DNA of 33,486 bases, taken from contig NAVB01000788.1 in assembly GCA_002179805.1 (NCBI GenBank), positions 1 through 33,486 of the forward strand, written 5' to 3'. Below are positions 9,373 through 20,144 of the stretch, one piece after another. Below the pieces are notes generated by a model, which saw only the letters and a list, made by a program, of their open reading frames with translations, ran no database searches and was not told where the DNA came from. Numbering within the stretch: position 1 is the first letter of the stretch; each line of letters begins with the position of its first letter. The position numbers were made by a program, and so were the translations under genes. Origin of the DNA: Acanthamoeba lenticulata (Eukaryota; Discosea; Longamoebia; Acanthamoebidae).

Positions 9373-9827
9373 TTTCTCGAACGCACTGCGCACATGTATT
9401 AGACCACTGCCGAGGCGAATGAGGCGCCCAGAAAGAGGACCGTACCTCCAATCGACGTCAATGGAGTGCTGTGTGCGGGGCGAGCTCGTCTATGGAGGTC
9501 TGTCGGCGTGCTTTCGCGGCACAAAATGAAGCCAGGGATAAGCACCGCCTGGACTTGTGGCTGGCAATTCGAGGAATCTCCCCAATCCCGCCTACTTCCG
9601 TCAAAGAGGCACACAACACGAAACGCGAGCCTGCTCTAAATCGTTCGAAACAGCGCTGTCGCTGAAGTTGGATCTCTTTCGAGCATGTGTACAAAGAAAG
9701 GATGGCCGAGCACGCCACTTGACGCGGGGCGATGAGGCGCGCAGCGGAACAAAAAGAAGCGCCAAGCGGTGGCGTGCGGAAGGGCTCGCAGGTCCTTCGC
9801 GCCGGGCCTCGTTGTTCAAGGGTAATC
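9373..9827. other. intergenic region upstream of the GRAM gene
   Basis: 455 bases between the GRAM start and the stop of the SRF-type gene, both on the minus strand. I see no conserved coding signal. A possible 5' leader intron lies just upstream of the GRAM ATG (donor GGTACGGT near 9441-9448, acceptor GTGCGCAG near 9386-9393, minus strand). Confidence 0.5.
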
Positions 9828-11065
9828 TCAGTAGCCGCCCATGGGCGGAGGGCCAGAGTTCATGTACATGTCCGGAGGATAGCCCGACGCTGCAAAAACA
9901 GAGGAAGACGCTCATGAGCAGCGATACGCGAACTACGCAGTCTTAGGAGATGCGTACGAGGTAGGGTGTGGGTCGGTAACGGACCCTGATGGGCGTAGTG
10001 CGGGTGTCCGTGGCCATGAGGTGGCATGCCGGGAGCGTACATGTTGTTGAGCATCTCTGAGTGCGGATGGGGATGAGGGTGAGGGTGCTGCCCATGGCCC
10101 GGTGCTTGCATCTGTTGCGGCGACCCTGAGGTGGAAAATAGGGTCACCAAGCATGCCTGAAGAGTCATCACTGCAGGAGAACGTACCATGAGGTTCGTGT
10201 TTGGGACCACCCGCAACATTCTGAGCGTGGGTGTTGGAGCTGTTGGCAATAAAGTCCGACGTAGGGTAGTTGTTCTCAGGCGCGTTGAGGCATGACTGGA
10301 TGATCTCCTTGCCTTCCCTCAACGTCACGACCGGCTGAAGCTTGGGTGTAGCAAAAGTGTATACGTGGCCAGTCTCGCTAGCAATCAACACCAGTGCTTG
10401 GGTTCCCGTCAGGGTGGTCAGCTCGTACGCCTGCACCCATGGGTCCTCACCAGAATGAGCACAAAACAACTCGTTGCGACGGAGCCTATGCGTAATCATA
10501 CCTTCTTCATGAGGCCTCGCTTACGTCTCGAGAAGGTTACCTGCCGCCTGCTCTTGTTCTCGATGAACTTGATGTCGATTCGACGACGCCCAGTGCCTCC
10601 GGTCTTCTTCTTACCGATCTTTGAGATGGGCTTCGCGCCGGCAACTGCCCCCTTGGCTCCCTTCGGTGACTCGCTGCCATCAACTTCATCGTCGTCGTCG
10701 TCCTCGCTGGATCCACCGTCGACGGTTTCCATGCTCGATACGGTCATGCGCGACGTAAGAGGCATCTGGTGGTGGATGACTGTCGGCGAAGGCTGCTGGG
10801 GCATGATCCGGATGCTGGAAAGAACGTTGCCCTCGGGAGGCATATCGTGGTGATGGTGCATAATATGAGGCGGCATGGAGTGAGGGTGCTGTAGTGGATA
10901 GCCATGGTGCGGGCCATGGTGCAGGGGATGATGATGCAGAGGCGGTTGGAGCTGACTCTGGACCTGTTGTGCCTGTTGGTGTGCCGCATGGGCTGCGTGC
11001 TGTTGGTGTTGCGGAGAGCGGTTGTCGTTGCCCTGCTGTTTATCGTCGTCGACTGACTGAGACAT
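9828..11065 (-). CDS. SRF-type MADS-box transcription factor
   Basis: Four minus-strand exons, 10502-11065, 10187-10430, 9958-10125 and 9828-9889, give 345 residues. The MADS domain (about 159-215) is strongly SRF-like: IDIKFIENKSRRQVTFSRRK, GLMKKAYELTTLTGTQ and SETGHVYTFATPKLQP, running into a SAM-like extension (GKEIIQSCLNAPE). The 150-residue N-terminus is rich in Gln and His with an acidic patch (EDDDDDEVDG). The C-terminus is Pro/His/Met-rich and ends PPPMGGY. The protein should bind CArG boxes as a dimer in the nucleus. The last exon is only 62 bases. The start is the first ATG of the open frame. In Dictyostelium and animals SRF proteins control actin and developmental genes; targets here are unknown. 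I saw no clear CArG box in its own upstream region. Confidence 0.95.
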
Positions 11066-11760
11066 CTTTCCCTGATTCAAACACGGATTCGTTCTATGAT
11101 TGCCACATAAAAGCAGATTAGAATCGGGCGGTTGAAATCAGGTTTGACCTGTTCTCTAAAAAGAGCTCCCCCGTCCTGACTTACAACTCATCTTATGTAG
11201 GACCAAGCAAACCGTAAAAGGTAGGGGGAGAAGCGTTTATGGGGGACCTCACCTCGAAGACTGAAGAAAGGAACAGGTCGTGAAGTGTAGTCCTTTCTTC
11301 TTCCGCTGTACTCGTTTTAGACTTGACCGGTGGTGTTGTTGTAAAAAGTAAGTCTCCTTCTTCGGCTTGCCTGCGCTTATCGAGAGCCCCCTCTTGCGCG
11401 TGGATTGGTCCATTGCGGTTCTTTCCTACGTCAGTGCTGCGAATCGGTGGGCAGTTATTTCCCGGAACAGACAAAGATATCTTGTTTTCTCCATCTTTTT
11501 CTGCAATACATCGGTCGATGAGCAAAATGCATGTGCATCTCGGTCGTGCTGAATAGAGACAGGCTGAGGCCACTCCATTGACATCTTTTCAGGCATGCAC
11601 GGAAGGTCGCCAAGCTGCGTCGCTCTTGGCAGCAAATGTGCCTCTTCGTTTTCGCTTTACGGCCGTTGAAGGAAAACGCCTGGTGCCGAATTTCTTTTGT
11701 GCTCGCCAAGAAAAACCGCTTAGGCGGACAACACGGGGTGCTGAGATTGAGTGCCACTAG
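11066..11760. other. divergent intergenic region, SRF gene / MORN-VPS9 gene
   Basis: 695 bases upstream of both genes. Base composition is more balanced than in the exons. Open frames of 60-126 codons exist here on both strands, but those I traced begin at TTG or GTG and show no recognisable family. On the plus strand, a TAG directly abuts the ATG at 11761 and could also be read as a splice acceptor. A further 5' exon of the MORN gene is therefore not excluded. Confidence 0.5.
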
Positions 11761-14700
11761 ATGCAGCTGGGCCAGCCGAGCACTCCATCGTGCTCTCCTC
11801 TACAGCAATATGGATGGAAGCTGCCTCCCGGAGAGACCTTCCGCTTGCTTGTTGTGGGGGACAGTACCAGCTGCTGGGCTCTGCTGGGGGCTCTTCTCCG
11901 AAGGGAAGATTTGCTGCGTCGAGCAGTCGCTGGGGGCGACACCGCCTCCCTAAACGGAAAGCCGCGCCAAGTGGTAAAAGAGAAGTTCCACCATTCTGGC
12001 CAAGTACTCAAATTCGTTGTAGATGAGCGATTCCTATCCACAGACGATGACGATGACGAGATTACCTGGGATTACAGCGAAGAATACAACGGAACCGAGA
12101 ATGGGAGCAACAGCCAGACCAACGAGGGGATAACGTCTTTCTTCTCCGCTATATCCTCGCCAGTGCGACGCCTCGCAGCAACTACAACAAGACTGATGGG
12201 CTCTGGTGCCCCGCGCTCTGCTGTTAGCGAAGCCGAACTGGAACAAACAGTGCGCAGACGGCGCAAGAACGACGCCATATTGCAGTTCGTGCAAGATCAG
12301 AAGCAAAAGCTTGACGTTGTTTGGTTTTGCTTCGCGAACTGGACCGACCACAGGGAAGCAAGGTGCTTCCTCTGCTCTTGCTCATTACTTTGCATGCAGT
12401 TTAACGTTGTAGCTCACTCAACCGTGCAGAATGAAGAGGGAGGCCGACTTCATTCAGAAGAAGCTCAGCAGCGAGATCGCAGTCCTCGTTGCGCACGTCC
12501 TCCTCTCACCCTACGAGAATGAGCTGGGCAACGCTCTGGAGAATCAAACTGCTGTGCGGTGCGTTGGACTCCTACTTGGTGGACTTCTTCTCCTAACGCT
12601 CTTGCTCCCACTTCAAGGTGGATGTCCAGCTTCAAGGCCAGCGTGAAGCCAGAGGACAGCATGATGGCGTTCCTGCCCGCGCACTTAGGATCCGAGGAGA
12701 GAGACGCTCATGTACGGCCTCTACAAACGCTCCTCGTTCCAAACTGGCAGCTGACTCACACGATTGCGTGATCAGCTGGAGGCACTGGCCAAGGAGACGG
12801 TGCGGGCCTTCGTTAAGCATCAGCAAGTGCAGCTACCGTGCGGATCGGTCTACCACGGCGACGTGGTGCACGGCAAAGTGCACGGCTTTGGTAAGGAAGA
12901 AGGCCCGGGCGGCGACAGCTTTCTTGGCGACTGGGTCGATGGCCTCAAGCATGGCTTCGGCACAGTAAGGTACGATATGAACATCATCTTCACCGCCAAT
13001 TGCCATGCCTTATGCAAGCGATGCTCAGGTATGGCCATGGGGACAAGTACGAGGGCACCTGGGAGGCTGGGCTACGACAAGGAAACGGCCGGTATGAATG
13101 ACCATCTGCCCGCTGCGCCATCAAAGCCGGGGCTGACGTTGGTGAACAGATACACGTGGCCAAGCGGACGCTACTTCGACGGCCTTTGGCAGCAGGGCAA
13201 GCGGGAGGGGCCCGGCTGCATCTACTTTCCCGACAAGTCCAAGTTTGACGGAGTGTGGGTCGATGACAAACCCGGTAGGCTCTCACTTTCTTATCATCAG
13301 TTACGCGCACTTGTTCACCCAAGCCCCGTATAACCACGCAGAGGGCACTGGCAAGATTACCTACGATAACGGTGACGCCTACTTTGGCTCTATCCTGTTC
13401 CACGCACAGAATCACTCGACCACGCACCCCATCGACTACGTTGTGACTCGATCCGGCGAGGTACGATCTATTCTTCCATTTATTTATCTATTTATTTCAT
13501 ATTTTTTTAACTGTTTTGGCCTTTCTTTGCTTCAACTGATCGGAGCCGACCTGTAGGGCGAGATGCACTACGGGGACGGATCGCGCTATGTGGGCTCCTT
13601 CGCCAAGGATCAGCGGAACGGCTACGGCCTTTACATATTTGCCGATGGAGAACGATATCAGGGCTCGTGGAAGAACAACATGCGCCACGGCTATGGCACC
13701 TTCCAGTACAGCGAGGGCACCGTTTTTGAAGGTCGGCATCATTTCTTCTTCTTCTTTCTCTTCATGGACCTGTGCTTGGCGTTAACTCGGGGGCGAATTT
13801 GTTTGGCGTGCAGGCACCTGGTGGAAGGACGGACGACGGGGAGACGGGCGTCTGTGCCTGTCCAACGGAGACGTCGTGGTTGGCTTCTGGCAGGGCGACC
13901 AGATCTCCCAAGCCAAGTACAGCAAGGGCAGCCTTGCCCAGGCAGCCAAGTACGTGGGCTGTTTCTGGTTGCGTTCCTTCTCGTCCATCCGGCTAACGGG
14001 CGCCCGTTGCATGCAGGTTCTCTCAGCGCTTGCTGAGCAACACGCTGCGGACGGCCCAGAAGCTCGGGCAGGGCGAACTCCTAGTTTACGCCCAAAAGTG
14101 GAAGGGCTTCTTCCCCGACAGGCACGCACGTAGTTGATGACTGTTGGTCTTGAACTCTTCCTAAGACTCTATCTCCTCCTCTAGTGACGTGACGCCCAAA
14201 CAGCAGGTGACGGTCAGCAGCTTCGCCGAGCTCGAGACGTTCATCGGGTACCGGACCAATAAGATCTTCGCCTTTGAATGCCACATTGCCAACGTCGGTT
14301 GTTTACACGACAGGGACCGGACGCACCTGCTGGGCCAGCCGGTGGCCAAGTTTGTACATACGTTTGAGGCCTTGTTTGGAGATTTTGTAGCGAAGGACGT
14401 GGATCACCTCATTCCGATTGCCGTCGACGATGTGGCTTCGTTCATCAGTGTGTGCTTCATCCTCTTCTGCGTATTTATCATTTATATATTTATGTAAATA
14501 TGTGCAGCATATGGCCACACGGAACTCATCAGCCGCACGAAATGGGAGCCACCATTGAGCGAAAAGGAAGGCAACAAGTACAAGCATGCCCATTCTCCCC
14601 CTATCCGCATTCATCACTCAAACTCAACCTGACCTTTTGACAGACTGATACTGATGGCGTTCAAGGAGGCGATCTTCTCGCGCATCTACACGCTCTTGTT

Positions 14701-16588
14701 CTCACTCTATCGAATCAAGGTACGTCCACTCGACCCCTGCTCGCCCTTGCCCGGCGCTGACGTCGGCCGTGTGCTTTTGCAGAACCGGAAGAGGGACACG
14801 TTGTTCCGGGCCAAGGTGGACTCGCTGTGGCGCGTGATGCCCCGCGATCTCGGCATCCAGATGACTTGGGAGAGCGAGTGGATCGATGAGGACGAAACGT
14901 CCAATGGCTCGCCGAGGGGAACTTCGACACTAGGGGCGGGCCACGGCCATCGGACTAAGCGCAGCGGCTCCCTGTCCGGCCTCGAGATCCCCTCGAGCTT
15001 GTGCGCCTCTCACGCGCCCCTGCTCCGCCCCACGTACTAACGCCGATGCGCCTGCAGGCAAGTCGCGAAGCACCACCCGTTCGTGGCCGCGATTCGAAGC
15101 CTGCGCAGCGTTGATAGTGCGTCGCCTTCTCCAATCGCTGAAGCTGAGCTCATACAACATGCTGACTGCGACTATCTGACCTGTGCGCGCAGCCGAGTAC
15201 ACGGTCAAGGGCAAGCTACAGTGCCTTATGGATTGCTCGAAGCACATCCTTGTGGGCTGCTCGCCACAGAAGATTAAGGCCAGCGCCACCTCAGGCGGCA
15301 GCGTCTTCCGCAACCTGCCCGTGATGGACCAAGGCCCTCATGTCTACATGTACGTGTCCTCACCCCGGCCCCGGGCCAGGGGCCGCTCCTCGCCTCGCGA
15401 GTCTCTCTGGCCTCTTGCTCACCACTCGGCCGGGGCTGGGCAGTGGGGCCGAGGAAAAGTTCCCCGTATTCGTGTTTGTGGTGATCAAGGCCAAGGTCAG
15501 CGACCTCTACGCCCACGCTGACATGCTCTCTGACTTCCTGCCGCAGCAGACCATCACCAAGACCGGTGCGCCTCCCCTCGCCCCACAACGGCCCACAGGG
15601 CTGCGCCCACTGACTCGACTCGTGGCGGACGACAGAGGGCGGGTATCGCCTGACGGAGCTCAAGGCCGCGATGGAGTTTGTGATGAAGCTGCATCCCAAC
15701 CTGCGCAACGCCTGCGGGGAGCTGGTGCCCCTGTCCACGCTCAAGAACGACCTCAAGCTGGCCGTGGCGTCGGTGCGCCAGCGCTTGGGGGTCTACCAGC
15801 GCGAGCTCGAGATCCAGCGCGAGCGCCGGAATGAGGCCCAGCTGCGGGCCGCCCGCGGCGAAGAGGCCAAGACGGCCGTCCTCACGGGCTCCTATCGCGA
15901 GTTCCTCCGGTCGCGCAGCGACAGCGGCCGGCACGACCCGGCCGTCGTGCTGCCGGCCGTCGGCGGCGACCTTCAGTTCAAGATGGGCTTCCTGGTCGAC
16001 ATGCTCAAGGAAGTGGCCCACCGCGACGACGACTTTTACGCTCCGGTCGTGCTCCAGCCCGAGGAGAAGCGGATGCTCCGCAACACGTTTTATCGTCAGC
16101 TCTTCCAGACCCTTCTCGACGCCATGGGGCTAGCCGTCGTCGAAGACGGCGACACCAACGACGGCGCCATTGCTCGTTCGGCACCTGCGGCTCAGCAGCA
16201 AGGCGAGAAGAAACAAGAGCAGCCAGAGGCGGGCGAGACCGAGCTGCAGTCGCACGAAGCCGAGGCAGCAGGAAGGGAGCCGCTGAAGGAGAAGCGCACG
16301 AAATCGCTCCCGCAGATCAACCTCTCCGACCCGCAGCATCACCACTATCAACATCATCACCACCGCGGCGGCGTCTACTCCGAGATCGGACGGCACGAGG
16401 CCGCGGTGGAAAACCACAACAACAACAACAACAACAAGAACCACCCCGCGAGCGGCAGCGGTGGTGGAGTAGGCACACGAAGGCCATGTACGCAACAGGA
16501 CATGCGCATCGAGATCATGCGCCGCCTGCCCCTCTGGGTCTACAACCATCTGGCCGACACCCTGGCCCTCCATCTGCCCTCTTCCTGA
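11761..16588 (+). CDS. MORN-repeat / VPS9-domain protein, alsin-like Rab5-family GEF candidate
   Basis: Eighteen exons in phase: 11761-12362, 12430-12558, 12618-12711, 12776-12969, 13029-13091, 13150-13274, 13342-13460, 13557-13731, 13814-13949, 14017-14121, 14185-14447, 14508-14577, 14644-14719, 14783-15000, 15058-15116, 15193-15349, 15444-15565 and 15636-16588. They total 1219 residues. About nine MORN motifs lie in the middle (YEGTWEAGLRQGNG, YFDGLWQQGKREGPG, YQGSWKNNMRHGYG). The VPS9 domain follows, with TVKGKLQCLMDCSKHIL, YMIGAEEKFPVFVFVVIKA and GGYRLTELKAAMEFV. MORN plus VPS9 is the C-terminal half of alsin (ALS2), a Rab5 exchange factor on endosomes; the RCC1-like and DH/PH parts are absent. 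The N-terminal 270 residues match nothing I know. The tail is charged, then His/Asn-rich. The intron after 14121 appears to be GC-AG. The exon 1 donor is uncertain, since an earlier donor near 12287 also fits the phase. Confidence 0.88.
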
Positions 16589-16696
16589 GACCGCTGGACA
16601 GGCCCGAGAGCAGGCCATGTCCTCCTTTTCTTCCTTGGACCTTCAATGGATACACAGACTTGTTGGCTTTCTTCTTCATTTTTACAACATGTTGGC

Positions 16697-17566
16697 TCAG
16701 AACTGGCGGAAGAAGGCGCAGATCTCGGGGTGCTCGCTGAAGCCCTTGATGAACTCCTCCTTGGAGATCGAGCCGCTCTGTCCACCAAGAGAGTTAGCAT
16801 CCTCGGCTGACCTTGAGTAGAAGAAGAAGAGGAAGAAGCACGTGGGTACCTCGTCCTTGTCGATCGTGCGGAAGATCTCGTCGACGACTTGGCGAATGCG
16901 GGCTTTCATGTTCTCCGACAGCGAGAAGGTGGTCCGAGAAGACACGCGCGCCTCGCGCCGGATGACAGCACGTGTAGTCAACTCCAGCATGCGCTCGACC
17001 TCGGCCCTGCTCAACTCGCCCGACCCGTCGGCGTCAAAGATGTTGAAAGAGGCTGCTCCACATCACAAGGGCTGATCAGCTTTCCATCTTCCACCACAAC
17101 GGCAAAGTAGCCGCCTGTTGTCGTACCCTCCAGCTTGTCGAGAAGGGTGCCACCAAAGGAGACGCCCATGAGGGCCAGGTACTCGTGCACGTCGATGCTG
17201 GGATCCAATTCAAGACACCAACTGTGTCAGCCCCTGAGCGAGTAGCGAGAAAAGTCGTACAACTACGGGGAGGTGACGCACCCGTCTCCGTTGTGGTCAA
17301 AGGCGTCGGCGATGGCCGTGGCCAAGTGGGACTCTATCGCGGCCTGTTCACTCAGGATGCGAACAAACTTGTCCCTGGATATGCGGCCGTCCTGGCCCTT
17401 GTTTGCTCGGAACGCCTTGAGCGCCTGCTCCGCCCTTGCCTTGGGTACTGCACGGTGTTTCTAGTCGGCTGCAGAAGCTCGCGAGGAGATAGGGGTACAT
17501 ACGCGCATACTTATGGCTCCATTCCTGCAGCTCCTGCTTGGGCACTTCAACGTGCTGGTTGCCCAT
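16697..17566 (-). CDS. four-EF-hand calcium-binding protein, calcineurin B / calcium-sensor-like
   Basis: Five minus-strand exons, 17503-17566, 17282-17447, 17127-17197, 16850-17052 and 16697-16777, give 194 residues. EF-hand 1 is weak (GQDGRISRDKF). EF-hand 2 is FDHNGDG-IDVHEY, EF-hand 3 is FDADGSGELSRAEVE and EF-hand 4 is IDKDESGSISKEEF. The protein begins MGNQHVEVPKQEL, so Gly2 could be myristoylated as in recoverin and calcineurin B proteins, but position 6 is Val rather than Ser/Thr. Length and two-lobe layout fit small calcium sensors that regulate a partner enzyme. The EF-hand 2 loop appears one residue short at the exon 2/3 junction; either the loop is degenerate or my acceptor is wrong. 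The gene is convergent with the MORN-VPS9 gene (108 bases) and divergent from the TROVE gene. Confidence 0.88.
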
Positions 17567-17959
17567 AGTCCAGTTCACCGTCTGCGAGCTTGGCCAGCAA
17601 CGGCAAAGTGTGATTTAAAGATCTTATCTTTCTTTGCCCCGAGTGACGTCACGAGGCAGGATAACAAAAAGAAAAGCAAAAAAGAAAGAAAAAAAGCGAC
17701 TTTTTCATTCTCCTAAAATTCGTGGATGGGCAAAAGCCAAAACATTGGCTTCACCTAATGGCAGAAGAAATAAAAGTAATGTTGTTGCGCATGTCAGCAT
17801 CACAAGAACAGGAGAATAACAACAGCCCACAGGTGTTCAGGCCAACCCCTAGCAGAGAAAACACCATTTCTCTGTGCCAACACCAGCCGTCTGCTCCGTT
17901 GTAACTCTCTCCTGCACTTCAACCACTCCTCCTCACTTGCACCACCCACTCGCGCCACG
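17567..17959. other. divergent promoter region, EF-hand gene / TROVE gene
   Basis: 393 bases without a gene. It contains a palindromic TGACGTCA at 17644-17651 and a purine-rich A/G stretch at about 17665-17698. No clear TATA box is placed correctly for either start codon. Confidence 0.6.
17644..17651. promoter_or_regulatory. palindromic TGACGTCA (CRE-like site)
   Basis: A perfect 8-base cAMP-response-element palindrome lies 78 bases upstream of the EF-hand start and about 310 upstream of the TROVE start. bZIP proteins bind this motif in other eukaryotes. An 8-base match in a 33 kb window can occur by chance, so function is only suggested by position. Confidence 0.4.
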
Positions 17960-20044
17960 ATGGACAAGACCGACTTCTCGCACCTGGTGGAGATCAAGGA
18001 CCTCAAGCTGAAGCTGCTCAACAAGGTCTGTGCGCTGATGATCCACGAGCCGCGCTACTACGCGCCCGAGCCGTGCCGCACGCAGGCCGAGCTGCGCCAG
18101 CTGCTGGGCGACATCGCCGCGCAGGACCCCGAGTTCGTGTGGAAGGTCATCCTGTACGTGCGCGATGACCTCAACATCCGCTCGACCGCCAACTGGATGA
18201 TGGCCGTCGCGGCCAACCTCAAGGCCTGCCACCCGTTCTTTGAGCGCTACTTCTCCAGCTGCGTGCGCCTGCCGAGCGACCTGCTCGACGTGGTCAACCT
18301 CTACCTGGACCTGCCTGACCGTTACCTGCCCGACCGCTCGCTGCCTGCCGCTCTTCGCACGGCCGTCCAGCACAAGTTCCCCGAGTTTGATGACTACCAG
18401 CTGGCCAAGTACAACAAGGAGAACAGCCTCAAGAAGAAGGCCAAGCTCGCCAAGGGCAAGGCTTCTTCCAAGGAGGACGCTTCTTCCTCCTCTACTACCA
18501 CGACGACGAAGCAGACGAAGAAGGGGATGGGATCACATGCCACCACGACTCCTTCTACTACTTCCGAGTCGGACGGCGGCAAGAAGGGCCCGACGAAGCT
18601 GACGCTGAAGCAGCTGATCAGGAAGGTCCACGTCGCGGAGCCGGCCGAGGCCGTGTGCGCCATCCTGGGCAAGAAGTACCCGGAGTCGCCCGAGGCCTTT
18701 GCCCAGATGGGCCTCCGAGGCGAGTTCAAGCCCGAGCGGGCCGGGCAGCGCATGAAGCTGCCCATCCCGTTCACATGGGAGACGCAGCTGTCGGCCCTGG
18801 GCAACAAGCACTCGACGTGGGAGAAGCTCATCGACGAGCGCAAGCTGCCCTTCATGGCCATGCTGCGCAACCTGCGCAACCTGATCGTGACGGGCATCTC
18901 GCCGGCCCACCACGAGCAGATCCTCACGCGTCTCACCGACGAGCGGTCGGTGACGACCTCGCGCCAGCTGCCGTGGCGCTTCCTCTCGGCCTACCAGGCC
19001 ATCGAGGTCGACCTCGAGAAGCTGCTCAACGACGTGCTCGACCACGACGGCTCCGAGTTCAAGGTCATCCAGGTGGCCGTCAAGGGCCGCAAGGGCCGCC
19101 AGATGGGGGCCAAGCGCACGATCCGCAAGCGCGTCATCATCCCGGTCCACGTGCCCGACCAGCCGCTCATCCGGCGCTACCAGGAGGCCATCGACACGGC
19201 CATCCGCCTGGCCACGCTCCACAACCTGGCGCCGATCGAGGGCCGCACGGTCATCTTTTGCGACGTCTCGGGCTCCATGAAGCAGGCCTGCCGGTCCAAG
19301 GGCAACCTGGGCTCCATCCAGCAGGCCTTTGAGATCGCCATCCTCCTGGGCCTCATGATCCAGCAGGCCTGCAGCGACGAGGTCGACTTCCGCATCTTCT
19401 CGTCGCCCGCGCGCTCCGGCCAGAAGTGCCACGTCTCGGTGCCGCTGGTCGAGAACACGATCCTCGACAACGTCAAGCGCGTCTCCAAGGAGGCCGACAA
19501 GCTCGGCGGCGGCACTGACTTCCCCTTCGACTACTTGGAGGACCTCATCTCGCGCGGTGACAAGATCGACAACTTCATCATCCTCTCGGACATGATGATC
19601 GCGCCCGGCCGCTGCGAGATGGCCGCGGGCGCCCTGGGCGGCGGCAAGCAGCACACCGTCTCGGACGCGCTCAACCGCTACAGGACCAAGGTCAATCCGG
19701 ACCTGCTCTTCGTGTCGGTCGACCTTTGCGGCAGCGGATCGGCCCTCGTGGACGTGTGCGAGGGCAAGCACCCCAACGACATCCTCGTCAGCGGCTTCTC
19801 CGACGGCATCCTCAAGTTCATCGCCCAGCGCGGCGCTGTCAACAAGCAGCTCGAGTACGTCGAGGCCATCCACGAGAAGAAGCGCCTGGGCTACAAGAAG
19901 CCCAGGAAGGCCGCCGCGGTGGGCGCCACCGCTAAGGCCGGGCCCGCCATGGAGCTGGTCGAAGAGGCGGAAGGCGAAGCGGAGGCTCCCATGCTCCTCG
20001 AGGAGGCCGAAAGCAAGGAGAAGGACGTGGCTGTTGTTGTGTAG
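17960..20044 (+). CDS. TROVE-domain RNA-binding protein with vWA domain, TEP1/Ro60-like
   Basis: Intronless 694-residue protein. The N-terminal about 400 residues are a TROVE module closer in wording to telomerase-associated protein TEP1 than to Ro60: DPEFVWKVILYVRDDLNIRS, FPEFDDYQLAKYN, LTLKQLIRKVHVAEPAEAV, RMKLPIPFTWE and KLPFMAMLRNLRNLIVTGIS. A Lys/Ser/Thr-rich insert of about 55 residues (about 155-210) splits it. The C-terminal half is a vWA domain with an apparently complete metal site: DVSGSM (Asp435), GGGTDF (Thr519) and LSDMM (Asp544). TROVE proteins bind small structured RNAs (Y RNA, vault or telomerase RNA). TEP1 itself carries NACHT and WD40 parts that are absent here, so this is a stand-alone TROVE-vWA protein. 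The acidic tail is low complexity. The start ATG has a good context (CCACGATGG). Confidence 0.94.
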   Translation: MDKTDFSHLVEIKDLKLKLLNKVCALMIHEPRYYAPEPCRTQAELRQLLGDIAAQDPEFVWKVILYVRDDLNIRSTANWMMAVAANLKACHPFFERYFSSCVRLPSDLLDVVNLYLDLPDRYLPDRSLPAALRTAVQHKFPEFDDYQLAKYNKENSLKKKAKLAKGKASSKEDASSSSTTTTTKQTKKGMGSHATTTPSTTSESDGGKKGPTKLTLKQLIRKVHVAEPAEAVCAILGKKYPESPEAFAQMGLRGEFKPERAGQRMKLPIPFTWETQLSALGNKHSTWEKLIDERKLPFMAMLRNLRNLIVTGISPAHHEQILTRLTDERSVTTSRQLPWRFLSAYQAIEVDLEKLLNDVLDHDGSEFKVIQVAVKGRKGRQMGAKRTIRKRVIIPVHVPDQPLIRRYQEAIDTAIRLATLHNLAPIEGRTVIFCDVSGSMKQACRSKGNLGSIQQAFEIAILLGLMIQQACSDEVDFRIFSSPARSGQKCHVSVPLVENTILDNVKRVSKEADKLGGGTDFPFDYLEDLISRGDKIDNFIILSDMMIAPGRCEMAAGALGGGKQHTVSDALNRYRTKVNPDLLFVSVDLCGSGSALVDVCEGKHPNDILVSGFSDGILKFIAQRGAVNKQLEYVEAIHEKKRLGYKKPRKAAAVGATAKAGPAMELVEEAEGEAEAPMLLEEAESKEKDVAVVV

Positions 20045-20144
20045 TGTAAAAATACTACTATCGTCAACATGCCTGACTTCTAGTAAAAAGAAATATATTG
20101 ATCTTTATATTTATTTATTTATTTAAATGATTTCCTATTGGGCG

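Noticed and set aside
11193..11573. 126-codon minus-strand frame upstream of the SRF gene
   Set aside because: It starts at GTG, has no internal ATG and no family resemblance; likely chance in a promoter region.
11827..11875. RLLVVGDSTS near the N-terminus of the MORN-VPS9 protein, resembling a small-GTPase P-loop
   Set aside because: The GxxxxGKS/T motif is not completed and no other G-box follows, so no GTPase domain is claimed.
18533..19873. 446-codon minus-strand open frame opposite the TROVE gene
   Set aside because: It is an antisense shadow caused by high third-position GC; the plus strand encodes conserved TROVE and vWA motifs throughout.
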